The notes beneath the pieces were generated by a model. The model was not told where the DNA came from. It saw nothing but the letters and a program-made list of their open reading frames with translations, and ran no database searches. A stretch of DNA of 64,000 bases, taken from assembly GCA_013911065.1 (NCBI GenBank), contig JACERV010000003.1, positions 116,935-180,934 on the forward strand, written 5' to 3'. Position numbers and translations under genes: made by a program. Below are positions 18,002 to 26,747 of the stretch, piece by piece (the stretch's first letter is position 1; each line of letters opens with the position of its first letter). This DNA is from Ruminococcus sp. GTDB taxonomy: Bacteria > Bacillota > Clostridia > Lachnospirales > Lachnospiraceae.

Positions 18002-18937
18002 ATGGGAACTTTTATTTTGATTGCTATACTAGTAATTATACTTTTTATCCTGATTACAAGTATCAGGATTGTGCCCCAGGCATATGCGTATGTGCTGGAG
18101 CGTCTGGGAGGGTACCAGGCTACATGGAGCGTGGGTCTTCATTTTAAGATTCCGATTATTGACAGGGTTGCCAGGAAAGTTTCTTTAAAGGAACAAGTGG
18201 TGGACTTTGAACCACAGGCGGTAATCACAAAGGATAACGTAACTATACAGATTGATACGGTTATATTTTTTCAAATTACAGACCCTAAGCAGTATGCATA
18301 TGGTGTAGAAAATCCTATATCTGCTATTGAGAATCTGACTGCTACCACACTGCGTAATATTATTGGTGAATTGGAGTTGGATGAAACACTGACATCCAGA
18401 GAGACAATCAACTCCAAGATGCGTACATCTCTTGATATTGCTACTGATCCGTGGGGAATAAAAGTAAACCGTGTGGAATTGAAGAACATTATGCCTCCAA
18501 AAGCGATCCAGGATGCAATGGAAAAACAGATGAAGGCAGAGCGTGAACGAAGAGAAGCAATTCTGAGGGCAGAGGGTGAGAAGAAATCTACCATTCTTGT
18601 GGCAGAAGGTGAGAAGGAATCTGTTATTTTGGAAGCAGAAGCTGCAAAACAGTCGGCTATTCTGCGGGCAGAGGCTGAGAAGCAGAAGAGAATCAAAGAG
18701 GCGGAAGGACAGGCGGAAGCTATCCTAAGCGTACAGAAAGCAACTGCCCAGGGAATTGAATTCATTAAGTCAGCGGGTGCTGATGATGCGGTGCTGACAA
18801 TTAAGAGCCTGGAGGCATTTGCCAAAGCCGCGGACGGTAAGGCAACAAAGATTATCATTCCATCGGAATTACAGGGAATTGCAGGCCTGACTAAGACGAT
18901 TTCAGAAGTTGCACGTTATGAAAAGCCGGAGGAGTAG
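18002..18937 (+). CDS. SPFH/stomatin-like membrane protein
   Basis: The product is 311 residues. An N-terminal membrane anchor (about 3-22) precedes an SPFH/Band 7 domain (about 23-180) with VPQAYAYVLERLGGY and the VITKDNVTIQIDTV motif. A long Ala/Glu-rich coiled coil (about 180-255) of repeated AEGEKES/AEAEKQ units follows. This is the stomatin/QmcA type that oligomerises at the inner membrane face. The start lies 4 bases after the nfeD stop with GAGGAG upstream, confirming the NfeD-SPFH pair. Confidence 0.93.
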   Translation: MGTFILIAILVIILFILITSIRIVPQAYAYVLERLGGYQATWSVGLHFKIPIIDRVARKVSLKEQVVDFEPQAVITKDNVTIQIDTVIFFQITDPKQYAYGVENPISAIENLTATTLRNIIGELELDETLTSRETINSKMRTSLDIATDPWGIKVNRVELKNIMPPKAIQDAMEKQMKAERERREAILRAEGEKKSTILVAEGEKESVILEAEAAKQSAILRAEAEKQKRIKEAEGQAEAILSVQKATAQGIEFIKSAGADDAVLTIKSLEAFAKAADGKATKIIIPSELQGIAGLTKTISEVARYEKPEE

Positions 18938-18998
18938 GGTGAAGTAACGCAGCGGATTAGAAATATCCGTTTTACATTGACAGAATCGGGAGTCGAAA

Positions 18999-19721
18999 AT
19001 GGCTAGAATTTTTGTGCTGGAAGATGATGAGGCGAGCAGAGATGCTCTGAAAGAAATGTTATATAACATATCGGCTGATATAACGGTGGATACGGCAAAA
19101 GGCCTGGCGGAAGCCAGGCTATTGCTGGATAGCACCGTTTCTTTTGATTTATTTTTACTAGATGTAAATCTGGATAAAGAGAATAGAGATGATTCTGGGG
19201 GGCTGCTATTCGCAGAAGAAGTGCGTAGTGTGATGAAGTATGAATTTACTCCCGTTGTTATGATAACGTCAATTGCTTCACTGGAGATAGAGGCTTACAG
19301 GAAGATACACTGTTATCAGTATATACTCAAACCTTATAATGAGGAAGAAGTACAGACTGTAGTAAAGAGGGTCCTGTCACATCTTAAGGTGAAAGAAAAG
19401 CCATTTATTATTGTGAAGAAAAAAGGAATTAATTATAAAATTCCCTGTGAAGACATTGTCTTTTGCAAAGCGGTTCCAAGAGGAGTCTGCCTTTACTTGA
19501 AAGGGGAGCAGATGGAAGTTCCATATCTTTCTATCCGCCAGCTTTTAGATAAACTGCCGAAAGAGGGGTTTTTCCAGTGCCACAGAATGTTTGTTGTGAA
19601 TATGGCGTATGTAAAATACTATGATTTGGTGAACCAGATGATTCAGGTAGAGGGGTATACGGAGAGTATTGACATTGGGGTTACATACAAAGCCGAAGTC
19701 AGGAGGCTGCTGAATGAGTAA
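18999..19721 (+). CDS. LytTR-family response regulator
   Basis: The product is 240 residues. The receiver domain (about 1-120) has the acidic pocket LEDDE (about 7-11), the phosphoacceptor in LFLLDVNLD (Asp55) and a lysine in YILKPYNEEE. The LytTR DNA-binding domain (about 135-238) contains GINYKIPCEDIVFC and FFQCHRMFVVN. It starts about 60 bases after the SPFH gene and overlaps the kinase gene by 8 bases. LytTR regulators commonly control cell-surface, peptide-signalling or bacteriocin genes; the target is unknown here. Confidence 0.92.
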   Translation: MARIFVLEDDEASRDALKEMLYNISADITVDTAKGLAEARLLLDSTVSFDLFLLDVNLDKENRDDSGGLLFAEEVRSVMKYEFTPVVMITSIASLEIEAYRKIHCYQYILKPYNEEEVQTVVKRVLSHLKVKEKPFIIVKKKGINYKIPCEDIVFCKAVPRGVCLYLKGEQMEVPYLSIRQLLDKLPKEGFFQCHRMFVVNMAYVKYYDLVNQMIQVEGYTESIDIGVTYKAEVRRLLNE

Positions 19722-20565
19722 ATCATGGAAAAGAATTCTTTACAGAGTGTTTTGTTTCCTCTCACTTGTCATTGTGGTATATCTTATAGTTGATTTGAGG
19801 ATAAGCCGTACTTTAGATTTAAAGATGATTACCGTTTTCCTGTTATTTCTGACTGCCGTCATTTGGGGGACCGTAGAATGGAAGCTGAATAATGATATCA
19901 TACAGGAGCAGGAAAAGGAGATAAAAATGTATGAACTTTATATTCAGCCGATGGAGGAATTGGTAAAGGAAATACGGGCTGCACAGCATGAGTTTGATAA
20001 TCATCTCAATGCGATTGTGAATATGCATCTTACGGTAGATTCCTATGAAGAACTGGTAGAAAACCAGTCCGAATATATTAAGGCAATCAGCAGAGACGGG
20101 GGGAAGCAGTATCTGCCTCTTTTGCGTATTAGCGATAAGGTTCTGGCCGGATTTTTATATAGCAAGATTGTCAGTTCCAGAGAAAATATCGAAACAGAGA
20201 TAGAAGTACGCAGTAAGGAAATTATTTCAAGAGTGTCTGAGCACAGTATGATAGAGATTGTAGGAGTGTTGGTTGACAATGCTTACGAAGCATGTCCGCC
20301 AAATGGCGGAAAAGTCAAAATGATACTGGATTCCCGGCAGGACTATTTGATTTTTCAAATATGCAACCGGCATGAGAAGGTATCCCTTGAGAAAATCGGA
20401 AGCTTCTTTGAAAACGGCTATTCTACGAAAAATAAAAAGTCGGGCAACAGAGGGCTTGGGTTGTACCGTGCCAGATTCATTGTAGAGAAAGCAGGAGGAG
20501 AAATAACCGTAGCACAAAAGGAGATTGGAGGAGAAAACTATATACAGTTTACAGTTGTAATTTAG
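19714..20565 (+). CDS. GHKL-type sensor histidine kinase
   Basis: The product is 283 residues. Two transmembrane helices (about 9-28 and 38-54) leave almost no outside loop. A coiled linker leads to the histidine box AAQHEFDNHLNAI (His92), typical of AgrC/CitA-like kinases. The GHKL ATPase follows, with the N box VLVDNAYEACP (about 184) and the G box GNRGLGLYRAR (about 247). It overlaps the regulator stop (ATGAGTAA), so translation is coupled. With so short a sensor it may read membrane state or a lipophilic signal. The preceding NfeD-SPFH pair is a possible functional neighbour. Confidence 0.9.
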   Translation: MSKSWKRILYRVFCFLSLVIVVYLIVDLRISRTLDLKMITVFLLFLTAVIWGTVEWKLNNDIIQEQEKEIKMYELYIQPMEELVKEIRAAQHEFDNHLNAIVNMHLTVDSYEELVENQSEYIKAISRDGGKQYLPLLRISDKVLAGFLYSKIVSSRENIETEIEVRSKEIISRVSEHSMIEIVGVLVDNAYEACPPNGGKVKMILDSRQDYLIFQICNRHEKVSLEKIGSFFENGYSTKNKKSGNRGLGLYRARFIVEKAGGEITVAQKEIGGENYIQFTVVI

Positions 20566-20574
20566 CGAGGTATA

Positions 20575-22956
20575 ATGACAGACATGGATGAAAGAGAATT
20601 GATTAAGATATCTGTCCGGAATCTGGTAGAATTTATTCTGCGTGAGGGGGACATAGACAATAGAAGATCAGGCAGCATGGATAAAGATATCATGCAGCAG
20701 GGGAGCAGAATCCATCGCAAGCTTCAGCGGCGAATGGGTTCTAATTATCGTGCCGAGGTTTCCCTGAAAACACAGGTGCCCTGTGAGGGATTTCTTCTTC
20801 AGGTAGAGGGCAGGGCTGATGGAATTATAGAAGACGATGAAGGAATTATGATAGATGAAATCAAGGGAGTTTTAAAGGACTTGATACATATTAGGGAGCC
20901 CTCTAACGTGCATCTTGCACAGGCCAAGTGCTATGCCTATATCTATGGCACGCAGGAAAATCTGAAAAAAATCCGTGTGCAGATGACCTATTGTCATTTG
21001 GAGACGGAAGAATTGAAACGATTTTCCCAGACGTATGTGTTGGAAGAGCTGGAAGAATGGTTTTTGGACCTGGTAAAAGGATATGAAAAGTGGGCCAGAT
21101 TCCAAATTGAATGGAGAGCAGCTCGGGATGCTTCTATTAAACCTATTGAATTTCCCTTTGATTACAGAGAAGGGCAGCGGGATATTGTGACCTCGGTCTA
21201 CCGGACGATACTCAGAAAGAAGAAGCTGTTCGTACAAGCCCCTACGGGGGTGGGAAAGACGATGGCAACTGTATTTCCGGCTGTAAAAGCGGTAGGGGAA
21301 GGACTGGGTGAACGAATCTTTTATCTGACGGCAAAAACCATTACCAGGACAGTGGCGGAACAGTCATTTTATATACTAAAGGAACTGGGACTGAGATTTA
21401 AAGTCATCACACTTACTGCAAAGGAAAAAATCTGTTTTTGTGAAGAAACGATTTGTAATCCGGATCATTGCCCTTATGCAAAAGGACATTATGACAGGGT
21501 GAATGAGGCAGTATTTGACATGATTATTCATTCCGACGATATGAGCAGAGACTCTCTGGAAGCACAGGCGAAAAAGCACAACGTCTGCCCTTTTGAGATG
21601 GCTCTTGATGTATCACTTTGGGCAGATGCGGTTATCTGTGATTATAACTATGTATTTGATCCCAATGCACATTTGAAGCGCTTCTTCTCTGAAGGAAATA
21701 AGGGAGAATATCTTTTTCTGATTGATGAGGCGCACAATCTTGTAGAGCGGGGGCGGGAAATGTATAGCGCTGCTTTATATAAAGAAGATGTTCTTGAAAT
21801 GAAGCGCCTTGTAAAAGCAGAAGATGCCGGTCTGGCAAAAAGGCTGGATGAATGCAACAAGCAGTTTCTTCTTCTGAAAAGAGAATGTGAGAATTATCAG
21901 ATTCTGGATGGGGTTTCACACATTGCTGTGAAATTAATGAATATTATGTCCGGGATAGAAGAGTATCTGGAGGAGGTACAGGAGGAAGAGAAAAGAGAGC
22001 AGGTACTGAACTTTTATTTCCAGCTCCGGGATTTTTTGAATATCTATGATGTTTTAGATGAAAATTATGTGATTTATACGGAACTTGAGCATGACGGGCG
22101 TTTTAAAATAAAATTGCTCTGTGTGAATCCGTCTGTAAACCTTCAGACATATTTGGAGCAGGGAAACAGTACTATATTTTTTTCTGCAACATTGCTGCCC
22201 ATCCATTACTATAAAAAGCTTCTGAGTGTAGAAAGGGAGGATTATGCTATTTATGCCCTGTCCTCTTTTCCAAGGGAAAACCGCCTGATTCTGCTGGGGA
22301 CGGATGTCAGCTCCAAGTATACAATGCGGGGAGAGGCTATGTATCAGAAGTTTGCAAAGTATATTTTAAATGTGGTGGAGTCAAAAAAGGGAAATTACAT
22401 GATTTTCTTTCCGTCATACCGGTTTATGGAAGATGTTTCTGAATATTTTCAGAAAGAAATTGAGGAAAGAACGGATATAGAATGCATTATTCAGTCTCAG
22501 TATATGGGCGAAGAGGCACGGGAGATATTTTTAGAGAACTTTGAGGAGGACAGAGAGTGCAGTCTTGCAGGGTTCTGTGTGTTGGGCGGGATTTTTTCAG
22601 AAGGAATAGACCTTGCAAAAGACCGGCTGATAGGTGCAATTATTGTAGGCACAGGATTACCCCAAGTATGCAATGACAGGGAGATATTGAAACAGTATTT
22701 TGACAGCAGGAATATGAGAGGGTTTGACTATGCTTATTTATATCCTGGAATGAATAAAGTCTTGCAGTCTGCCGGAAGGGTGATACGGACTGAAGAGGAC
22801 AAAGGTGTTATAGTTTTGTTGGATGAACGTTTTCAGGGAAGGCAGTACCAGGAAATTTTCCCTAGGGAATGGGACGGATACCGGACATGCAGACTGGAAA
22901 GCCTCAAAGAAAGTATAGATGATTTCTGGGAAAAGCGGTGCCTTATGACTGAGTAA
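20575..22956 (+). CDS. DinG/XPD-like Fe-S helicase with RecB/Cas4-like nuclease domain
   Basis: The product is 793 residues. The N-terminal part (about 40-125) has all the landmarks of a RecB/Cas4-type PD-(D/E)XK nuclease: His47 (GSRIHRKL), Asp82 (GRADGI), Glu95-x-Lys97 (IDEIKG) and Gln116/Tyr120 (AQAKCYAY). A superfamily 2 helicase follows, with Walker A APTGVGKT (222-229), a Cys cluster (Cys287, 289, 294, 299, 338) placed like the XPD/DinG Fe-S domain, DEAH at 384-387, and the C-terminal SEGIDL and QSAGRVIRTEEDKG motifs. It probably resects or unwinds damaged DNA. Its 3' end lies inside the shared terminator hairpin. Confidence 0.9.
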   Translation: MTDMDERELIKISVRNLVEFILREGDIDNRRSGSMDKDIMQQGSRIHRKLQRRMGSNYRAEVSLKTQVPCEGFLLQVEGRADGIIEDDEGIMIDEIKGVLKDLIHIREPSNVHLAQAKCYAYIYGTQENLKKIRVQMTYCHLETEELKRFSQTYVLEELEEWFLDLVKGYEKWARFQIEWRAARDASIKPIEFPFDYREGQRDIVTSVYRTILRKKKLFVQAPTGVGKTMATVFPAVKAVGEGLGERIFYLTAKTITRTVAEQSFYILKELGLRFKVITLTAKEKICFCEETICNPDHCPYAKGHYDRVNEAVFDMIIHSDDMSRDSLEAQAKKHNVCPFEMALDVSLWADAVICDYNYVFDPNAHLKRFFSEGNKGEYLFLIDEAHNLVERGREMYSAALYKEDVLEMKRLVKAEDAGLAKRLDECNKQFLLLKRECENYQILDGVSHIAVKLMNIMSGIEEYLEEVQEEEKREQVLNFYFQLRDFLNIYDVLDENYVIYTELEHDGRFKIKLLCVNPSVNLQTYLEQGNSTIFFSATLLPIHYYKKLLSVEREDYAIYALSSFPRENRLILLGTDVSSKYTMRGEAMYQKFAKYILNVVESKKGNYMIFFPSYRFMEDVSEYFQKEIEERTDIECIIQSQYMGEEAREIFLENFEEDRECSLAGFCVLGGIFSEGIDLAKDRLIGAIIVGTGLPQVCNDREILKQYFDSRNMRGFDYAYLYPGMNKVLQSAGRVIRTEEDKGVIVLLDERFQGRQYQEIFPREWDGYRTCRLESLKESIDDFWEKRCLMTE

Positions 22957-22980
22957 TTCAGCATAAGGCACCGCTTTAGT
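22931..22980. terminator. Bidirectional terminator overlapping the helicase stop codon
   Basis: AAAGCGGTGCCTTATG (22932-22947) and CATAAGGCACCGCTTT (22962-22977) form an exact 16-bp stem, extended by CTGA/TCAG around the loop. The helicase TAA (22954-22956) is in the loop region, so the last codons of the gene form one arm. It serves both the helicase and the convergent chemoreceptor. Confidence 0.85.
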
Positions 22981-22987
22981 GTTAACT

Positions 22988-24712
22988 TTAAAGGATGCTT
23001 TCAACTTCGTTTAACGTGAATTTCGCTACGAACTCTTCTAATAAGTGAGACTGACTGGATAATTCCTGGCTTGCGGCTGCACTTTCTTCGGAAGTAGCTG
23101 CATTCGTCTGAATAACAGAGGAAATCTGTTCTATACCTTGATTTATTTGAGCGATTGATGCAGCCTGCTCCTGTGAAGCAGACGCAATTTTGTTAATTAA
23201 GGTGACAGATTCAGCGGTTATCTCTTCACTCTTATGTAAAGAATCCGCGGTGCTGTCTGCAATCCGTGTCGCATTCTCAACAGCCTCAATGGTTGCTTCG
23301 ATTAAAGCAGTGGTATCTTTTGCTGCTTCAGCCGATTTTCCGGCAAGGTTTCTCACTTCGTCTGCTACAACTGCAAAACCCTTACCAGCTTCTCCTGCCC
23401 GGGCAGCTTCAATTGCCGCGTTTAATGCGAGTATGTTTGTCTGAAATGAGATATCGTCAATCATTTTAATGATTTTTGAAATCTCAGCCGATTTAAGATT
23501 GATTTGCTCCATTGCCATAACCATATCCTGCATTTGCTCATTGCTGATATGCATCTCTTTTCCTGCAAATTCCACTTTGTTGTATGCTGATGTTGCGTTT
23601 TCGGCATTTTCGCTGATTTGTACAGTAACCTGTGCAATAGACGAAGATAATTGTTCTACGGCGCTTGCTTGTTCCGTTGCACCATGGGAAAGGGCCTGAG
23701 CGGTATTGGCAATTTGTCCTGCTCCGCTGTTTACCTGCTCCGCTGAGTGATTTATCTGTGACATTGTGGCATTTAAATTCAGAAGCAATGCCTGCATATG
23801 CTCTTTTAGTTTTTGGAACTGGCCTGCATATTCCTTCTGTAACTCAACTGTTAAATCTCCCTTGGAGATTGTTGATAAGGTATCGGCGATTTCATCGATG
23901 TATTCCTGGTAATTTACCAATTGTCCAATGGTAAGGCGAAATGCTTTTGCAAGCTGCCCGATTTCATCCTTTGATTTTACGGAGAGCTCTACATCGAAGT
24001 CACCGCTGGCAATCTGCTGGGCGGCTGTTGTAATTTTCCGAATCGGTTTAGCGATTCCACTGCTGATGAAATAAACTATGACAGCAGCAAAAAGTAATAC
24101 CAAGACCATCAATATTGCAACGATTACAATTGTAGAACGAAGCCCCTGATTAAAAATATGGTCAATAGACTGCATAGGTACACCGACAAAATAAATCCCT
24201 ATGACTTGCTGATTACTGTCATACATCGGCGCGTATCGTGTCATATACTGATTTCCAAGAATATTAGCTTCCCCCAGGGCGGTATTTCCTTTTGATATTT
24301 CTTTGTATGCCGTTCCTGTGGTATCTAACTGTGTTCCAACGATTCGCTCACCGTTCTCATCGGTTATGGTTGTGAGAACCCGGGTATAATCGCTGTCATC
24401 TTTTACAAAAACAGTGGCAACAACATTCATGTTTTCTGCTAATGCATCGATAGCATCATAATTTCCAGCAATTTCCTGATTGTTTTTATCAACTAGCTGT
24501 CCGTTGCTGTTCAAGTTTAGGGAACCGAATTCGGCTTCAAGATAAAGATTAACCATATTGCCTGCGCTGGTTAATTGTTCTTTTGCCTGCGCCTGAATAA
24601 TTTTGTCTGTTGTCCTAAAGCTCTCAAAAACTCCCATTATTACCGTTAATAAAGATGTGACAGTAACGAGAATGAGAATGGTTAAGATTAGCTTTCCTTT
24701 TAAACTTTTCAT
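22988..24712 (-). CDS. Methyl-accepting chemotaxis protein
   Basis: The product is 574 residues. TM1 is at about 7-28. A roughly 150-residue extracellular single-Cache (sCache-like) sensor follows, with [20 protein letters not shown] near 155. TM2 is at about 190-212 and a HAMP domain at about 213-265. The cytoplasmic signalling hairpin has its conserved tip [20 protein letters not shown] (about 420-440). GGAGG lies before the ATG. No che or flagellar genes are in the window, so it is an orphan receptor. The ligand is unknown; small organic acids are common for this sensor type. Confidence 0.93.
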   Translation of the reverse strand: MKSLKGKLILTILILVTVTSLLTVIMGVFESFRTTDKIIQAQAKEQLTSAGNMVNLYLEAEFGSLNLNSNGQLVDKNNQEIAGNYDAIDALAENMNVVATVFVKDDSDYTRVLTTITDENGERIVGTQLDTTGTAYKEISKGNTALGEANILGNQYMTRYAPMYDSNQQVIGIYFVGVPMQSIDHIFNQGLRSTIVIVAILMVLVLLFAAVIVYFISSGIAKPIRKITTAAQQIASGDFDVELSVKSKDEIGQLAKAFRLTIGQLVNYQEYIDEIADTLSTISKGDLTVELQKEYAGQFQKLKEHMQALLLNLNATMSQINHSAEQVNSGAGQIANTAQALSHGATEQASAVEQLSSSIAQVTVQISENAENATSAYNKVEFAGKEMHISNEQMQDMVMAMEQINLKSAEISKIIKMIDDISFQTNILALNAAIEAARAGEAGKGFAVVADEVRNLAGKSAEAAKDTTALIEATIEAVENATRIADSTADSLHKSEEITAESVTLINKIASASQEQAASIAQINQGIEQISSVIQTNAATSEESAAASQELSSQSHLLEEFVAKFTLNEVESIL

Positions 24713-24942
24713 ACAATAAAACCTCCGAAGGTATATTTAGTATCCATTGAAGTCATCTTTGGCGTTTCCTGTGCTATGAATTATGTTTATATTGTGCAGA
24801 GATGGAAAGCAAAACGATGTGCATTGTCAAGTGATATGACAAAACATACCATATTTCGACATGAAAATCAATATTTTTGTAGTTGCATGAGATTATTTAT
24901 GCAGAGCGTGTGATTGAGCTGCAGCAAGGGCAATCAGCTCGT

Positions 24943-25815
24943 TTAAAAGTAGTTCAAGAATTCCTGTGTGGCTTTTGATAAAGGTACCTGTTCATTATAT
25001 GCGATGATAAGCTCCCTCTCCGGCAATTCTTCTTTTGTCTCCACAATGAACAAATCCTGGAGATTATCCGTGATGCAGTAATCTGGTATAAATGCGATTC
25101 CCAGCCCGATACGTGCCAGATCTATCAGAAGGTCGTTACTGGTTAATTCAATTTCGGGAACAAGGTCCAGGTGATGCTGCTGGAATAACCGGTGAAGGAA
25201 TTCACTTGTTGTACTTTGCTTATCCAACATCAAAATGGGATATTGGGCAAGCTGTTCATAAGTAAGTTTTTTGTCCTTTAAGTCTTCAAAGGATTGATTG
25301 GCTATAAAAACATCCCGGAATGTTTTGATTTTCTTTATGGAAGATACGTTACTCAGGTAGTTGTTGGGATAGTTTGCCACAATCAGATCTACCTGACCAA
25401 GCTCCAGTAGTTCCACACACTTTATAGAGGTCTGGTTGATGACCTTAATATGTGCGTTTGGAAATGCCTTATGAAATTTTTCCAAGTAGTGAACTAAAAA
25501 GTAACGGCAGATGGTGTCACTGGCTCCAATCCGGATTTGCCCGCCGGTGGAAGCTGCATCCAAAAGCTGGGCCTCTCCTCTGTGTATCAGGTGCATGGCC
25601 GGTTCAATATGACGCAGGAGTATTTCCCCTTCCGGCGTCAATTGGACTCGTTTTGTGCTGCGGATGAACAGCGTCTGGTCAAGCCTGCGTTCCAATGTTT
25701 TAATAGATTGGCTTACGGCTGACTGAGAAATGAAAAGCTGTTTGGATGCTTCCGAAAAGCTTAAGGCAGATGCTACATAATAAAACACTTTGTACAATTC
25801 ATAATTGATATCCAC
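24943..25815 (-). CDS. LysR-family transcriptional regulator
   Basis: The product is 290 residues from a GTG start at 25815 with GGAGG upstream. The N-terminal winged HTH is SEASKQLFISQSAVSQSIK (about 21-39). The C-terminal co-inducer domain (about 90-290) is complete, with IRIGASDTI near 94. The gene is divergent from a DUF1461 membrane protein gene 140 bases away, a classic arrangement for LysR control of a neighbour. It is a CysL/CbbR-like variety; the ligand is not predictable. Confidence 0.9.
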   Translation of the reverse strand: MDINYELYKVFYYVASALSFSEASKQLFISQSAVSQSIKTLERRLDQTLFIRSTKRVQLTPEGEILLRHIEPAMHLIHRGEAQLLDAASTGGQIRIGASDTICRYFLVHYLEKFHKAFPNAHIKVINQTSIKCVELLELGQVDLIVANYPNNYLSNVSSIKKIKTFRDVFIANQSFEDLKDKKLTYEQLAQYPILMLDKQSTTSEFLHRLFQQHHLDLVPEIELTSNDLLIDLARIGLGIAFIPDYCITDNLQDLFIVETKEELPERELIIAYNEQVPLSKATQEFLNYF

Positions 25816-25956
25816 TATTAGACCTCCTAATAAATATTGTTTGTATTATAAGTCGGATTGGGATGAATTACAACCTATATTATGTTAAAATAAGAAAGGT
25901 TATCACGGCAAGTACAGCCGGGTGTACTTGAAATAATGTGAATAGGAGACGTCAGG

Positions 25957-26664
25957 ATGAAAAAAGTAGTACATTGGATATTAGGAGTTATTTTGTCATT
26001 TGCTGTAATCATGATTCTTTTGATTTCCAGTTTTCAGGCTGCAATGTATATGGATTTTAGTTTTTATGAGAAAGAATATGAAAAGTATGATGTGCTTTCT
26101 GATTTGAATATGAAGATGGAAGATGTGATGTATGTCACTCACGAAATGATGGATTATTTGAAAGGCGACCGGGAAAACTTAGAGGTAATTACAACAGTTG
26201 AGGGGAAAGAGCAGGACTTTTTCAATGAGCAGGACAAGCTGCATATGGCAGATGTGCAGGGGCTGTTTATAGGCGGCCTTAATCTTAGGACCGGAAGTCT
26301 CATTGTTTTGCTTGTCTGCCTGGTTCTTTTGATATTGACAAAGGGAAACTGGAAATATATCATTCCGAGAGCATTTCAGATTGCTTTGGGCATAAGCGGG
26401 GCAGCCGCGGCAATACTGGCATTTCTATTCTCCAGGGACTTTACGGCTGCTTTTACAAAATTTCATGAGATTTTCTTTACAAATGATTTATGGATATTCG
26501 ATCCAGCCACGGATTATATGATTCGGATGCTGCCGGAAGGTCTGTTCTTTGATTTTGTGATAAGAATAGGAGGAATTTTTGCGGCAGGTTTGATTCTTCT
26601 GTTGATTTGCAGTGGGATATGGAGAAAAAACACAAAGATTAACAGTACTAATGAGTGGGTTTAA
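25957..26664 (+). CDS. DUF1461 (TIGR01906-type) integral membrane protein
   Basis: The product is 235 residues. Four predicted membrane helices lie at about 6-29, 112-128, 138-157 and 205-226. The family signature is visible: THEMMDYLKG (about 66-75), HMADVQGLF (about 95) and FHEIFFTNDLW ending in MIRMLPEGLF (about 170-197). The biochemical function is not known to me. AGGAGA lies upstream of the ATG. It is divergent from a LysR gene and 80 bases before purL, and could be controlled by that LysR. Confidence 0.85.
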   Translation: MKKVVHWILGVILSFAVIMILLISSFQAAMYMDFSFYEKEYEKYDVLSDLNMKMEDVMYVTHEMMDYLKGDRENLEVITTVEGKEQDFFNEQDKLHMADVQGLFIGGLNLRTGSLIVLLVCLVLLILTKGNWKYIIPRAFQIALGISGAAAAILAFLFSRDFTAAFTKFHEIFFTNDLWIFDPATDYMIRMLPEGLFFDFVIRIGGIFAAGLILLLICSGIWRKNTKINSTNEWV

Positions 26665-26747
26665 TTATATTAATTATACTTATGAAAAAAAGTATGCTAG
26701 GATAGTAAGAAGAGTACTGCGGCAGCAAAATGCAAAGGAGATTGTTT

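Noticed and set aside
20575..22956. Part of a known anti-phage system
   Set aside because: The helicase-nuclease has no defence-type partner genes beside it. Neighbours are a two-component system and a chemoreceptor.
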